A DNA stretch of 64,000 nt from Synergistetes bacterium HGW-Synergistetes-1 (GTDB taxonomy: Bacteria; Synergistota; Synergistia; Synergistales; Synergistaceae): assembly GCA_002839185.1 (NCBI GenBank), contig PGXO01000010.1, positions 99,616 through 163,615 of the forward strand, read 5' to 3'. Positions 52,573 through 61,372 of this stretch are shown one piece after another. Below the pieces are notes generated by a model. That model was not told where the DNA came from and did no database searches. It worked only from the letters and a program-made list of their open reading frames with translations. Numbering within the stretch: the first letter of the stretch is position 1; every line of letters begins with the position of its first letter. Made by a program: the position numbers and the translations under genes.

Positions 52573-55500
52573 AATCTATCCCCTGCAGTATGTTGCCCAG
52601 CGTCTGTTCTATTATCTGTCCCTGGAAGCTGTCTTGGGGATAGCTTACGCCCGGGCCGACAGGTATTTCAAATTTAAGCCTGAATACGGTGTCCCTGGCT
52701 GAGTAGTCCTTCTCATTCGGATCACTTGCAGATTTGGGTATGAGATTTCTAGGGCTTGTCATTTGTTCAGATTTATCTACCCTTACGTTGTTGAATTGAG
52801 GTGATTCCATCGTGCCGTTAATATTCATCGTAACAAAACGGAAATCTGTTCTGGTAAATCCTGAGAGGACTCCACCCAGGAAGTTTTGCAGCAGGGCGCT
52901 TTTGTCAAGCTCTCCAGTATATTCCATGCCTACGTTGATGATCCCCTGAAGCGCACCAAGCAGTGCGTTCAATGCCCGTATGTTCACCTTTCCCATTGCG
53001 AAGAGGCTCATCTCTTTTTTATTATTTACCAGGCCGTCAAGCATTACATAACGGTATACCTGATCTCCCGGAGGCGCGACAGCCTGGCTTCCTGGAAGTA
53101 TCGTCAGGTATCCTTCATCAATGGTAAATGCGCTTTGAAGCGTTTTAAAAAGTAATGGTTTACCCTTTGTATATTTTTTTGAAGCCTCAACAGCTTCGAA
53201 ACCTGAAATTTCTCCGTTTCTCAGGAAAAGGACACCGGCAGCGTCTACCGTACTCATCCTTCCGGTTTCTCCGCCTGCCCTGATCTTGAGATCTCCTTTT
53301 CCGGAGATAGACCCCGTAAGGGACGGGAAAGCCTGTTTTATCATTGGGGCCACATCAGCGCTCAGAACAGTGAGGTTTCCTCCCCACGTACTCTTGTTTA
53401 TATCCATCGCGAGTCCGCCTGAAACAGTTCCGCCGTTTGTCTCAGCTTTTACGTCTTCCATAACTGCATAGCCATCCGAAATATAAAAAGGCGCATTGAC
53501 ATTCTTTATCCTTATTCCGAGAAACCTCATCCTTTCTGAGGAGAAAAAACCCTCTCCTGCGAAATTGTCGACTTCTCCCTTCCCGGCAAACTTGAAGTTG
53601 ACATTTCCGCCAAGCCTTTCCCTGAACTGTTCCGGAAGGTAGACGCCAATTTGCTTGAGATCTATTCCTACCCCATTGGTATCAAGGACTCCGTGCCACT
53701 CTCCGTTTTTAAGGAATACCCTGCCTTTTGCAGAGAGCTCGCCGGTTTTCAGTCTGGCCTTTGCCTCAGAAATATTTACGTCTGTCATGCTGCCGCTAAT
53801 AGCGACATCCACCATGGGCAGCAAAAACCCCCTGTACCTGAAGGGAGCAAATGTGCCGCTGCCCTTGTAAAGAGGTTTTTCGAGCGTTCCCGATACTTTG
53901 ATCTCGCTCTTGATAAGTCCCTGCACGCCCCTTACGACCGGCAAATGCCTCCTGAGAAGTTCATACATGTTTATGTTTTCCGATGAAACCATAAGATTCA
54001 AAGTTGAATCAGAAAAAGGTTTCCCCTCTGCTGAGTTAGTTATGCTGCCGCTGATGTTATGCTTTCCCCTGAGAAATTTTATGGTCGCTTTGTCGATCTT
54101 TATTCCTCCGGTATCTCCTTTGATACTCGCCTGTACCTCTTCAGAGGCGAACTGATGCCATCTGACACCATCCGAACGTATATCAGCGCTCCACTTAAGA
54201 CCGCTCCCGTCATCGGCGATCTTAAGTTCACCTGAACATGGCCCGTCCATATCCTGGCCTGCATTAAACAGGTCATTAAGGGCAGAAAGATCCACCTCTT
54301 TGATCCTGCCCTTCACATCCCACTTAAGGGGAGATGAATTCACCCCGTCCTGGCCGGTCACAGGCAGGGTGACCTTGCATTTAAGGTCAGCACTTCCCCG
54401 TCCGGTCCTTGCTTCCATCTTGCTGAAGTCTAGCTTCCCTGAGGAATAAGTCATCTCTGTGTAAAATTTATCCACATTAAGTCCACTGAAACTGCCTTTT
54501 GCTGCCCTCAACTTTAAGAGTATTTCCGGTGAATCGGCTTTCCCCTTGAGAGTCCATGATCCGGCGGCATCGCCGGAGATACCCATTGTCTTGAAGAATT
54601 TAACGGTATCGTGGAACTTATTCAAAGAGGCGTTTTTTATCGTTCCGCTTAAAGAGAACTCCTGGGTACCGTTGGATTTCTTTACAGTGCCCGAAGCGGA
54701 TATATGCGCCCCGTTCCACAGAAAGGAAGTGTTTCTCAAGGTAAAGGAGCCGTCTGAAAGATCATACTCCGGCGATAATTTCACACTGATAAGCGTTCCT
54801 ATGTCTTTTATCTTGGCAGAAGAAGAGTTGATATTCGCTGTGACCTTCATGGCATTGATCTTGCCTCTGATAAGCGCAGAGACATCCGCCGTTCCGTTAA
54901 GTCCGTATTTTCCCAGCTCTTCCACAGCCTTACTGAGCTCTTCCAGCCTGATGGACTTTGCATTGAGTTTCAGGTCCACCGGTACTCCCTCTGCAAAGCT
55001 TACCGTGCCTGTAATACCTATCTCGCTGCCTTCGTTGAGGGCTGTAAGATCAACCCTGCCTGACGGTTGCCCATCAAAAACAACCTTTCCCTGCAACGAT
55101 GTGAATTTCATCTTATTGTATGACACGTTTGAAGGAGCAATTTCGATCTTTCCCACCAGCGCGTCGAGCGGACCTTTAAGATCAGCTTCAATTGCGGTGA
55201 TGTTTCCCTTAAGCAGAGATGCATTTTCTGCTATCTCGTTCGGTATTTTGTCGGTCCAGTCAGAAAAACGAAGGTTTTTGGCTGCAGCCTTAAGCTCAAG
55301 ATATTTGCCCGGCATCCTTGTATCGAGCTTGAGGACCCCGGTTATAGAAGACTCAAAAACCTTGCTTTCGTTTAAAGTTACATCCAGAACTCCTTCTTCG
55401 TATCTCCATTTCGCCGCTACCTCATCAAGCGATATCTTCCCCAGCACCGACTTTTTGAGGATACCCTCTCCCATTGTGAATATATCTTTTCCTTCGCCCT

Positions 55501-56263
55501 TCATTTCCATTTTTGCCGATAAAGTTCCGATCACGCCATATTTTGAAAAATCTGGGAATATCGAGGCAATTTTTTGGATATTCACATCCTTGATTTCAGC
55601 TTTGAAATCATGTTTTGGCCAGACAGCTCCCGAAATTTTGGCGGTACCCTCGTCAAGTTTCGCCAAAAAACCGTCAAATACCCAGTTTCCAGACTCTTTC
55701 TTTGTTATACCGTATATCGAAAAGGGGATATCTTTGAATTTCCCCTTCAGTGCAGGGGCGAACCATCTAGGTCCGCGAAGTTCCAGTGAACTGTCCTCAA
55801 GCTCAAGGAGTCCCCATTTTGAAGAGACTTTTACGTTGTTTAGTACTATTTTATCTATGGGAATATCTTTAGGATCCTGGCCCTCTATTTTTTCCGGGAC
55901 CATCTTGAGCATTGAATCATAATCTGTGTAAAGTCCATCGATCACCAGGGTCGAAACACGTGGTGAATTTTTAAGGAGACTCAGCAAAGAGAGGTTTATC
56001 TCGATCTTGTCGATAGTAAGAAGCTTTTCGCCTGAACGGACAAGTAATACCTCTTCTCCCTTGAAACCCATTACAGGGTTCCCTGTAAGAGGGGACATCT
56101 GAATTTCAACATTTAGCTCATCGTGTACAGCACCGCTTATCTGGTCAACAACAAGATTGCCAAGAAAACTGAACTGTGTGATGACAACAAGCAAGATACT
56201 GACAACCGCAGTTGTCAGTGTAAGAATTATTCCTATTTTGCTGTTGAATGTTATTCGTCTCAA
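52562..56263 (-). CDS. Large AsmA/TamB-like envelope protein
   Basis: The 1233-residue protein has one N-terminal membrane helix (IGIILTLTTAVVSILLVVI), then a very long beta-repetitive periplasmic region. The pattern is that of the AsmA/TamB/YdbH clan, proposed lipid bridges between inner and outer membrane. The C-terminal end has the typical FRTDFRF-like and LKFEIPVGPG parts. The start is TTG 56263 with AGGGG upstream. It heads a seven-gene overlapping chain with cobalamin and methionine genes. A functional link is not obvious and may only reflect shared transcription. Confidence 0.8.
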   Translation of the reverse strand: MRRITFNSKIGIILTLTTAVVSILLVVITQFSFLGNLVVDQISGAVHDELNVEIQMSPLTGNPVMGFKGEEVLLVRSGEKLLTIDKIEINLSLLSLLKNSPRVSTLVIDGLYTDYDSMLKMVPEKIEGQDPKDIPIDKIVLNNVKVSSKWGLLELEDSSLELRGPRWFAPALKGKFKDIPFSIYGITKKESGNWVFDGFLAKLDEGTAKISGAVWPKHDFKAEIKDVNIQKIASIFPDFSKYGVIGTLSAKMEMKGEGKDIFTMGEGILKKSVLGKISLDEVAAKWRYEEGVLDVTLNESKVFESSITGVLKLDTRMPGKYLELKAAAKNLRFSDWTDKIPNEIAENASLLKGNITAIEADLKGPLDALVGKIEIAPSNVSYNKMKFTSLQGKVVFDGQPSGRVDLTALNEGSEIGITGTVSFAEGVPVDLKLNAKSIRLEELSKAVEELGKYGLNGTADVSALIRGKINAMKVTANINSSSAKIKDIGTLISVKLSPEYDLSDGSFTLRNTSFLWNGAHISASGTVKKSNGTQEFSLSGTIKNASLNKFHDTVKFFKTMGISGDAAGSWTLKGKADSPEILLKLRAAKGSFSGLNVDKFYTEMTYSSGKLDFSKMEARTGRGSADLKCKVTLPVTGQDGVNSSPLKWDVKGRIKEVDLSALNDLFNAGQDMDGPCSGELKIADDGSGLKWSADIRSDGVRWHQFASEEVQASIKGDTGGIKIDKATIKFLRGKHNISGSITNSAEGKPFSDSTLNLMVSSENINMYELLRRHLPVVRGVQGLIKSEIKVSGTLEKPLYKGSGTFAPFRYRGFLLPMVDVAISGSMTDVNISEAKARLKTGELSAKGRVFLKNGEWHGVLDTNGVGIDLKQIGVYLPEQFRERLGGNVNFKFAGKGEVDNFAGEGFFSSERMRFLGIRIKNVNAPFYISDGYAVMEDVKAETNGGTVSGGLAMDINKSTWGGNLTVLSADVAPMIKQAFPSLTGSISGKGDLKIRAGGETGRMSTVDAAGVLFLRNGEISGFEAVEASKKYTKGKPLLFKTLQSAFTIDEGYLTILPGSQAVAPPGDQVYRYVMLDGLVNNKKEMSLFAMGKVNIRALNALLGALQGIINVGMEYTGELDKSALLQNFLGGVLSGFTRTDFRFVTMNINGTMESPQFNNVRVDKSEQMTSPRNLIPKSASDPNEKDYSARDTVFRLKFEIPVGPGVSYPQDSFQGQIIEQTLGNILQGIDFGN

Positions 56264-56555
56264 AATTGATTACACCCCTGCAGATGCAGATCCTTCTTCG
56301 TCAGTGTACGAAATTGGCTGCTATACCCAACTATCTGGTAATTCTACCATGTTTTGAACAGCGGATATATGCAATTACACTGTATATGACCTGTCTTAAT
56401 TATAAATATTTACACATCTTTGAGAATTGCCGCCTCTGCTCCGGTATATTGTTCGCTCTTTTGATTTGCCTCCGGTTGGATCGTTTCATCGCTTTTCTCA
56501 AAAAAAGACCCGCTGCAAGAGCGGGCCTGATCCATTTTGAGATGATCAAATCGAT
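56264..56555. other. Intergenic region upstream of the AsmA-cob-met chain
   Basis: This 292-base stretch holds the terminator of the phzF gene and presumably the promoter of the long minus-strand operon. I see no cobalamin or S-box riboswitch elements in it. Confidence 0.5.
56500..56527 (-). terminator. Terminator of the phzF-family gene
   Basis: On the minus strand GGCCCGCT pairs with AGCGGGTC (one mismatch) and is followed by TTTTTTT. Confidence 0.75.
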
Positions 56556-57443
56556 TCAGTTGAGGTGGTATTTGCCCTCTATCCTAGTGGTCCCGGATCC
56601 GCCGAACAGTATCCTGTCGACATCTCCTTCCTTAAACCTCTTTATCCTTACAACATTTGGATCGTTCAGAGAGGGCCCCTGTTCTATTACAAAATCATCT
56701 TCCCACATTCCCTCATCCACCAGGTAATAGCCGAAGGCAGAATTTCCCGAGCCTGTAGCGGGATCTTCTAAATATCCATATTTTGGCGCGAATACGCGTG
56801 TACGATATCTGGCTTTCCCTGTACTTACATCATCTGAGAACACATCAACTATATCGAAATCTTTTTCCAGACAGAACTCTTTGAGCTTTTCCTGGTCGGG
56901 ATATAAGTTAAGACAGTCCTTGAGTGAAGCCATGGGAACTATCAGTGTTCTTAGTCCGCCGTCTATGACCCGAAGCGGCCTCACTGCATCAAAAGCCGCA
57001 ATAGGCGCACCCAGTGCTTTAGCTGTCTCATCAAGGCTTATACTGCGTTCCAGATACTCAGGCATTGGGGCCATGATATAAACCGAATCTTCGTCCCTCA
57101 CATGGTTGAATACGGATAGCGTTCCCGCACGGACCCTGATCTTTAACTCTTTTTCGGAGAGCAGCCCAGGATCAGTCGAGATAAGGTCATACATAATGGC
57201 TATCGTTGCATGTCCGCAGAAAGCTACTTCGCATTCCGAGGAATAATACTTTAAGTCAAATTCTTTATCGCGCCTGACCGCAAATCCTACTTCGTTTACA
57301 AAACCTTTGAGTTCGGATGCGATTTTCTGCATCTCTTCTTTGCTCAGATCATCCGGCCTTTGCAAAAGGACATATCCGGCAGGGTTGCCCGAAGATGATC
57401 CCATAGTAAACGCATCGATTTTTTTGAAATCCAGTTTTTTCAT
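56556..57443 (-). CDS. PhzF-family isomerase-like protein
   Basis: The 295-residue protein has the PhzF twin-barrel fold signatures: DAFTMGSSSGNPAGYVLL at the start, the catalytic Glu in GFVNEVGFAV, CGHATIAIMYDL and DPATGSGNSAFGYYL. PhzF relatives isomerise or epimerise small metabolites, mostly unknown outside phenazine synthesis, which is absent here. ATG 57443 follows AAGGAG by nine bases, better than the ATG at 57461. The gene stands alone with its own terminator. Confidence 0.9.
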   Translation of the reverse strand: MKKLDFKKIDAFTMGSSSGNPAGYVLLQRPDDLSKEEMQKIASELKGFVNEVGFAVRRDKEFDLKYYSSECEVAFCGHATIAIMYDLISTDPGLLSEKELKIRVRAGTLSVFNHVRDEDSVYIMAPMPEYLERSISLDETAKALGAPIAAFDAVRPLRVIDGGLRTLIVPMASLKDCLNLYPDQEKLKEFCLEKDFDIVDVFSDDVSTGKARYRTRVFAPKYGYLEDPATGSGNSAFGYYLVDEGMWEDDFVIEQGPSLNDPNVVRIKRFKEGDVDRILFGGSGTTRIEGKYHLN

Positions 57444-57652
57444 CAAACAAGACTCCTTCAAATGGATTTTTGATCAATTAACAAATATCTTTATGGCCGC
57501 CGGAGAAAAAGATCTGACTTCGAAAAAGGTTTTATGTATAAAATATTGGCCTCATGCTGAAAGTATACTGCTAACATTGGATTTTGTTCGGGATGTCATC
57601 AAGTAAGATAGGGGAGCAAAAACTGAAAAAACATACATAAATCTTACGGAAC

Positions 57653-57679
57653 AAAAAATCCCACCCCTAAGGGTGGGAT
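57653..57679 (-). terminator. Terminator downstream of tRNA-Ala
   Basis: On the minus strand ATCCCACCC pairs with GGGTGGGAT and is followed by TTTTTG, about 10 bases after the tRNA 3' end. Confidence 0.8.
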
Positions 57680-57688
57680 GAAATATTC

Positions 57689-57764
<76 letters not shown>

Positions 57765-57853
57765 GAAATCGAACATGGGCAATTATACTGATTAGGATAA
57801 ATCGTGTCAATACTATCATAAACCCTATGAAAATACTTAGTGGAACAGGGAAA

Positions 57854-59047
57854 ATGAATGCCTGCATATTTGCTTTCTTAATTTTGGCCGCCACGTTGAT
57901 GTCCTCAGAAGCATCATTCGCAATTACAAAGGATGAGGTGTTGCCGCATATTTGTAAATCACTGGGACACAGCGTACCGAAGAAATATTTAACGGACCAT
58001 GAGGGAAATCTGACGAATTCCTCGGCCATACGGCTTGCCCTGGAATCAATGGGATGGGGCTTTGTTATCACGGTCTACGACCAGATAACTATCCTGCCTG
58101 AGTGGAGTGATATGGACTCTATCACGGAAATTTCGAAAAAAATATCACCGCCACTGCCGTCAGCGATGACCGACCATCTTGAAAGCCCTTTTGCGGAGGA
58201 GAATATTAAGACCCTCACAGACTGGCTTGATTTATGCAAAAAGAAAGTCTCATGGAAAGATTCATTTTCTTCTGAAGGAACGACGCTTACCGTCTTTAAA
58301 CACGGGATAGGCAACCCTGCCGGACCGGCCAACGGGGATCTGAAAAAAGGTATGAATGAACCGCTTTTCGCCGCGATGGTAACAGTCGACATGGATGCAG
58401 TGAACTGCCAGATAGCCACTGCCGTCATGGTGGGAGCTAATAAAGCGCCCCTTGCGACGATAGCGGTGGAGAACTACGGCGTAATAGGCGGCATCAATGG
58501 AGGGTATTTTGCAGGAGCTAAGCCTATAGGTGTGCTTCGCAGACAGGGACACACCGACAATGCAAAATTCTGGCCCCAACGTTCTGCTTTTGGCTGGAAT
58601 GAGAATGGGGAGACGATATTCATCGACGGCAAAGAAGTCGCCAGCATCAGTTCTGACAGGCGTTTCGACAAATATACAGAGATGCTGCAAGCAGGGCCGT
58701 TGCTGCTTAAGAACGGAGAATATTCAGAGAACACAGAAAACATAAGAGAAAACGTCCTCAACATGCGTCACCCCAGAACGATCGTCGGAACAGACGGAAA
58801 ACGGGTAATGTGGGCTGTCGTAGACGGAAGGGACAACATGCACAGTGTGGGTGCAACGATAGAAGAGACCAGAAAGGTCTGTAAATGGCTGGGAATGACT
58901 ACTGCACTGAACCTTGACGGGGGAGGATCAAGTTCTCTCTGGTGGAGGGGAAATACGTTTTCACTCCCGAGCAACAGCAATGATACAGAACGTCCGATAC
59001 CCTACGGTGTCCTGATCTTCCGGGAGGGTTCAGGCGTACGGCAATGA
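57854..59047 (+). CDS. Exported phosphodiester glycosidase-family (NAGPA/DUF2233) protein
   Basis: The 397-residue protein has a signal peptide (MNACIFAFLILAATLMSSEASF) and an N-terminal region of about 130 residues. A NAGPA domain follows, with GVIGGINGGYFAGAKPIG, RHPRTIVGTDGKRVMWAVVDGR and ALNLDGGGSSSLWW. Family members hydrolyse sugar phosphodiesters or modify exopolysaccharides outside the cytoplasm. I chose ATG 57854, just after CAGGGAAA, since the ATG at 57827 has no ribosome site. It converges on rplL with a shared terminator. Confidence 0.88.
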   Translation: MNACIFAFLILAATLMSSEASFAITKDEVLPHICKSLGHSVPKKYLTDHEGNLTNSSAIRLALESMGWGFVITVYDQITILPEWSDMDSITEISKKISPPLPSAMTDHLESPFAEENIKTLTDWLDLCKKKVSWKDSFSSEGTTLTVFKHGIGNPAGPANGDLKKGMNEPLFAAMVTVDMDAVNCQIATAVMVGANKAPLATIAVENYGVIGGINGGYFAGAKPIGVLRRQGHTDNAKFWPQRSAFGWNENGETIFIDGKEVASISSDRRFDKYTEMLQAGPLLLKNGEYSENTENIRENVLNMRHPRTIVGTDGKRVMWAVVDGRDNMHSVGATIEETRKVCKWLGMTTALNLDGGGSSSLWWRGNTFSLPSNSNDTERPIPYGVLIFREGSGVRQ

Positions 59048-59075
59048 CCAGCCTGATCCAGATCAGATATAGCAA

Positions 59076-59123
59076 GAAAAAAAGAGAGATCCCGCAGATA
59101 CCAGCGGGGTCTCTCCTTTTTTT
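59076..59123. terminator. Bidirectional terminator between the glycosidase gene and rplL
   Basis: GAGAGATCCCGC pairs with GCGGGGTCTCTC, with A/T tracts on both sides. It serves both convergent units and ends the rplJL operon without read-through to any rpoB. Confidence 0.88.
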
Positions 59124-59157
59124 GCTTAACTCTTGTCAGAAGATCTTTAAAGCGGAA

Positions 59158-59532
59158 CTACTTGAGTTCTACCTTTGCTCCGGCTTCTTCGAGCTTCTTC
59201 TTGATCTCTTCGGATTCATCCTTGGAAGCCTGCTCCTTCACGGTCTTGGGTGCGCCGTCAACGAGTTCCTTGGCTTCTTTGAGTCCGAGACCTGTGATCT
59301 CGCGGACAACTTTGATGACGCCGATCTTGTTAGCGCCGTGCTCAACGAGAACTACGTCGAACTCTGTCTTCTCTTCTTCGACTGCCGCTGCGGGTGCTGC
59401 TGCGCCCATGGGCATCATCATTGCGGGTGCTGCTGCTGATACGCCAAATTTGTCCTCGAGTTCCTTCACGAGCTCTGAGAGCTCAAGTACTGACATTTCT
59501 TCAATTGCCTTGATAATATCTTCACGTGTCAT
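59158..59532 (-). CDS. rplL: Ribosomal protein L7/L12
   Basis: The 124-residue protein has the N-terminal dimerisation helix ([18 protein letters not shown]), an Ala/Met-rich hinge ([18 protein letters not shown]) and the C-terminal factor-binding domain ([20 protein letters not shown]). It forms the flexible ribosomal stalk. It follows rplJ by 70 bases, and GGAGGATG precedes the ATG. It is the last gene of its operon here. Confidence 0.98.
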   Translation of the reverse strand: MTREDIIKAIEEMSVLELSELVKELEDKFGVSAAAPAMMMPMGAAAPAAAVEEEKTEFDVVLVEHGANKIGVIKVVREITGLGLKEAKELVDGAPKTVKEQASKDESEEIKKKLEEAGAKVELK

Positions 59533-59602
59533 ATTAATTCATCCTCCTAAGGATTATTTTTATTTTTATGCTGCTAGGCGGCTGTCTCGCCGCTGGTGTA
59601 TA

Positions 59603-60130
59603 CTATGCTGCTTCTTTTTTGTCCTTGATCTGCGAGAGACATGTAACAAGTCCCCTTGCCGGACCGGAAAGTACTGTGACGAGACCTCTGAGAGGGGCTG
59701 CGATCGTCTGGACGACCTGACCGATGAGAACATCCCTTGAGGGAAGGTCCGCAAGTGCAAATATCTGAGCCTGGGTGAGGATCTTTCCGTCCAGGATCGC
59801 GGCTTTAACTACGAGAGCTTCGTTGCCTTTCTCTTTTGAGAAGTCGCGGATCGCTTTGGCGGTAGATGCAACATCACCGTAGGAAAGCACGTAACCGTTC
59901 GGGCCTGAGTCGAACTCAGAAGCGTGGTTAATGCCTGCCTCCGTAAAAGCTATGCGCATGAGGGTATTTTTGCATACCTTCATTTCACCGCCGGCTTCAC
60001 GGATACGTCTGCGGCAGTCGCTGATCTTCTTGACTGTAAGTCCACGATACTCGGTGATGAAGACTGCGTTGCTCTTATTGAGCAGTTCGACCAGGGAATC
60101 GATCATTTCACGTTTTGCTTGTGTTGGCAT
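59603..60130 (-). CDS. rplJ: Ribosomal protein L10
   Basis: The 175-residue protein matches L10, with NAVFITEYRGLTVKKISDCR near the start and ALADLPSRDVLIGQVV in the C-terminal half. It anchors L7/L12 dimers to the ribosome and represses its own mRNA. GGAGGTGA precedes the ATG at 60130. The upstream region carries a recognisable L10 leader and an attenuator. It is separated from rplA by an opposite-strand gene. Confidence 0.98.
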   Translation of the reverse strand: MPTQAKREMIDSLVELLNKSNAVFITEYRGLTVKKISDCRRRIREAGGEMKVCKNTLMRIAFTEAGINHASEFDSGPNGYVLSYGDVASTAKAIRDFSKEKGNEALVVKAAILDGKILTQAQIFALADLPSRDVLIGQVVQTIAAPLRGLVTVLSGPARGLVTCLSQIKDKKEAA

Positions 60131-60174
60131 TCAATTTCACCTCCTGTTGATTTTGTGATCGGATGCCGGCAATA

Positions 60175-60211
60175 AAAAAGGCTTCCGTCACCCAAGGGAG
60201 TCCGGAAGCCA
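60175..60211 (-). terminator. Attenuator hairpin in the rplJ leader
   Basis: On the minus strand GGCTTCCG pairs with CGGAAGCC around a 15-base inner region, followed by TTTTTTATT. It lies between the L10-binding leader and the rplJ ribosome site, so it can stop transcription before rplJ. Confidence 0.75.
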
Positions 60212-60305
60212 TAATACGTGTCTTAATAAAGTTACAGGAACACGGTTATCCTTCGCAGACCTCGGCAGGAAATTAAGCGCATGCGCACCTGCTGTCTTGA
60301 GTCTA
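60212..60305 (-). ncRNA. Ribosomal protein L10 leader
   Basis: On the minus strand the core reads AGACAGCAGGTG, a short stem, CTTAAT, then CCTGCCGAGG. This matches the conserved L10 leader element that binds L10(L12)4 for feedback control. It begins about 15 bases after the predicted -10. Confidence 0.8.
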
Positions 60306-60314
60306 AGCTGTGAG

Positions 60315-60343
60315 ATTATACAATAAGGAATAATTTTTGTACA
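60315..60343 (-). promoter_or_regulatory. Promoter of the rplJL operon
   Basis: On the minus strand TGTACA and a perfect TATAAT are separated by 17 bases, directly before the L10 leader. This independent promoter fits the separation of rplJL from rplKA. Confidence 0.65.
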
Positions 60344-60495
60344 GCATCAAAATAACTGAAGTCCCATCACAAAAGGACAAAAGAAACGCAAAAGAAATAT
60401 CAAAAATTGGCATACCCTGATCAGAGGCGCTATTTTTGAAAAAAAACGGTCATTCTGTGCTGCGTAGGCAAATTATGCTTAACTCAAAAAATTTT

Positions 60496-60525
60496 TTTAC
60501 ATTTCAGCGTGTTCTAATGTACAAT
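60496..60525 (+). promoter_or_regulatory. Promoter of the exported hypothetical gene
   Basis: TTTACA and TACAAT are separated by 18 bases, about 45 bases before the start codon at 60572. The bases between this site and the rplJ promoter (60344-60495) show nothing else I can name. Confidence 0.5.
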
Positions 60526-60571
60526 TATCAGCGAATAATTCCCGTACAAATTACTATGGAGGAGCTACCCT

Positions 60572-61285
60572 ATGAAAAGACTGTTTATCTTTATCCTCAC
60601 ATGCATCATTATCTCTTTTGCTTCATCATCCATGGCAAAACCTGTTGCTGAAGAGTTCCGGAACAATGAATATGACTATTCGTCAATAAAGACCGTTCTC
60701 GTTATGCCTGTGATGTATGAAATTACTATACCTCCCTCTGAACCATTCCTTGATGAATCGGTTCAGCAGAAATGGAGAGAGCTCACATCACAAGAAAAGA
60801 GCGGATTCAGCTTTCTTGTAAAGACCCCCGAACAGATCATCGAAAGGGATGATTTTGTCAAAGGGACCGGGCAGACAGAAAAATTGAGCAGGGACAAGGC
60901 TGCGGAGAAAGCCCTTACCCTCTCCCCGGAATACGCGGATGCGATCATGACTGCAACTGTTACAAAGTGTGCATACACAACTCTCCACCATCCACAGGAA
61001 TTTGTCTGGGATACACGTTATGAGAACCGTTCTGTTTATGTCAACGGCAAATGGGAGACCAGGAGCGTCCCGATAAGATACCAGAAGATAAAACCAGCAT
61101 GGGATGAGACGTTCGCAGTCGGAGCAGTTAGACTTGAGCTTCGCAGTTCAAAGGAGAACACCCTGATATACGGAGTTAACGTGAATGCCACCACTGCTGA
61201 AGACCTATTTACACCGCTTCCAACTCTCACAAAACATATTACAAACGTCGTCGAAAACACAGCCAAAAGAGTGCCTAAGAAATAA
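60572..61285 (+). CDS. Exported hypothetical protein inside the ribosomal cluster
   Basis: The 237-residue protein has a signal peptide (MKRLFIFILTCIIISFASSS, cut near SMAKP). I do not recognise its family. Features are a YSSIKTVLVMPVMYEI strand region, LSPEYADAIMTATVTKCAYT in the centre, and a C-terminal TKHITNVVENTAKRVPKK. The form recalls small periplasmic proteins of the DUF4136/GNA1162-like type, but this is a guess. GGAGGAG precedes the ATG. It lies on the plus strand between rplJ and rplA, where most bacteria have no gene. Confidence 0.8.
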   Translation: MKRLFIFILTCIIISFASSSMAKPVAEEFRNNEYDYSSIKTVLVMPVMYEITIPPSEPFLDESVQQKWRELTSQEKSGFSFLVKTPEQIIERDDFVKGTGQTEKLSRDKAAEKALTLSPEYADAIMTATVTKCAYTTLHHPQEFVWDTRYENRSVYVNGKWETRSVPIRYQKIKPAWDETFAVGAVRLELRSSKENTLIYGVNVNATTAEDLFTPLPTLTKHITNVVENTAKRVPKK

Positions 61286-61313
61286 TTTCCCTGCAAGGTT
61301 TTTATAAACATGG

Positions 61314-61346
61314 GCAAAAAAAGGGGGACGCTGATGCGTCCCCCTT
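61314..61346 (-). terminator. Terminator after rplA
   Basis: On the minus strand AAGGGGGACGC pairs with GCGTCCCCCTT around a four-base loop, followed by TTTTT. It ends the secE-nusG-rplK-rplA unit before the inserted opposite-strand gene. Confidence 0.88.
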
Positions 61347-61372
61347 AACTGCATGACCGGTAAAGGTCAAAT

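Noticed and set aside
54546..55922. A 458-codon open frame on the plus strand opposite the AsmA-like gene
   Set aside because: It is fully antisense to a gene with clear family character, has low-complexity composition and no ribosome site. It is a by-product of codon bias.
56264..56555. Possible cobalamin or S-box riboswitch ahead of the cob/met chain
   Set aside because: I looked for the conserved B12-box and S-box features and saw none. Only the phzF terminator is recognisable.
59597..59604. TGTATACT near the rplJ stop, similar to the putative operator
   Set aside because: It is not palindromic, overlaps the end of rplJ and is not near a promoter.
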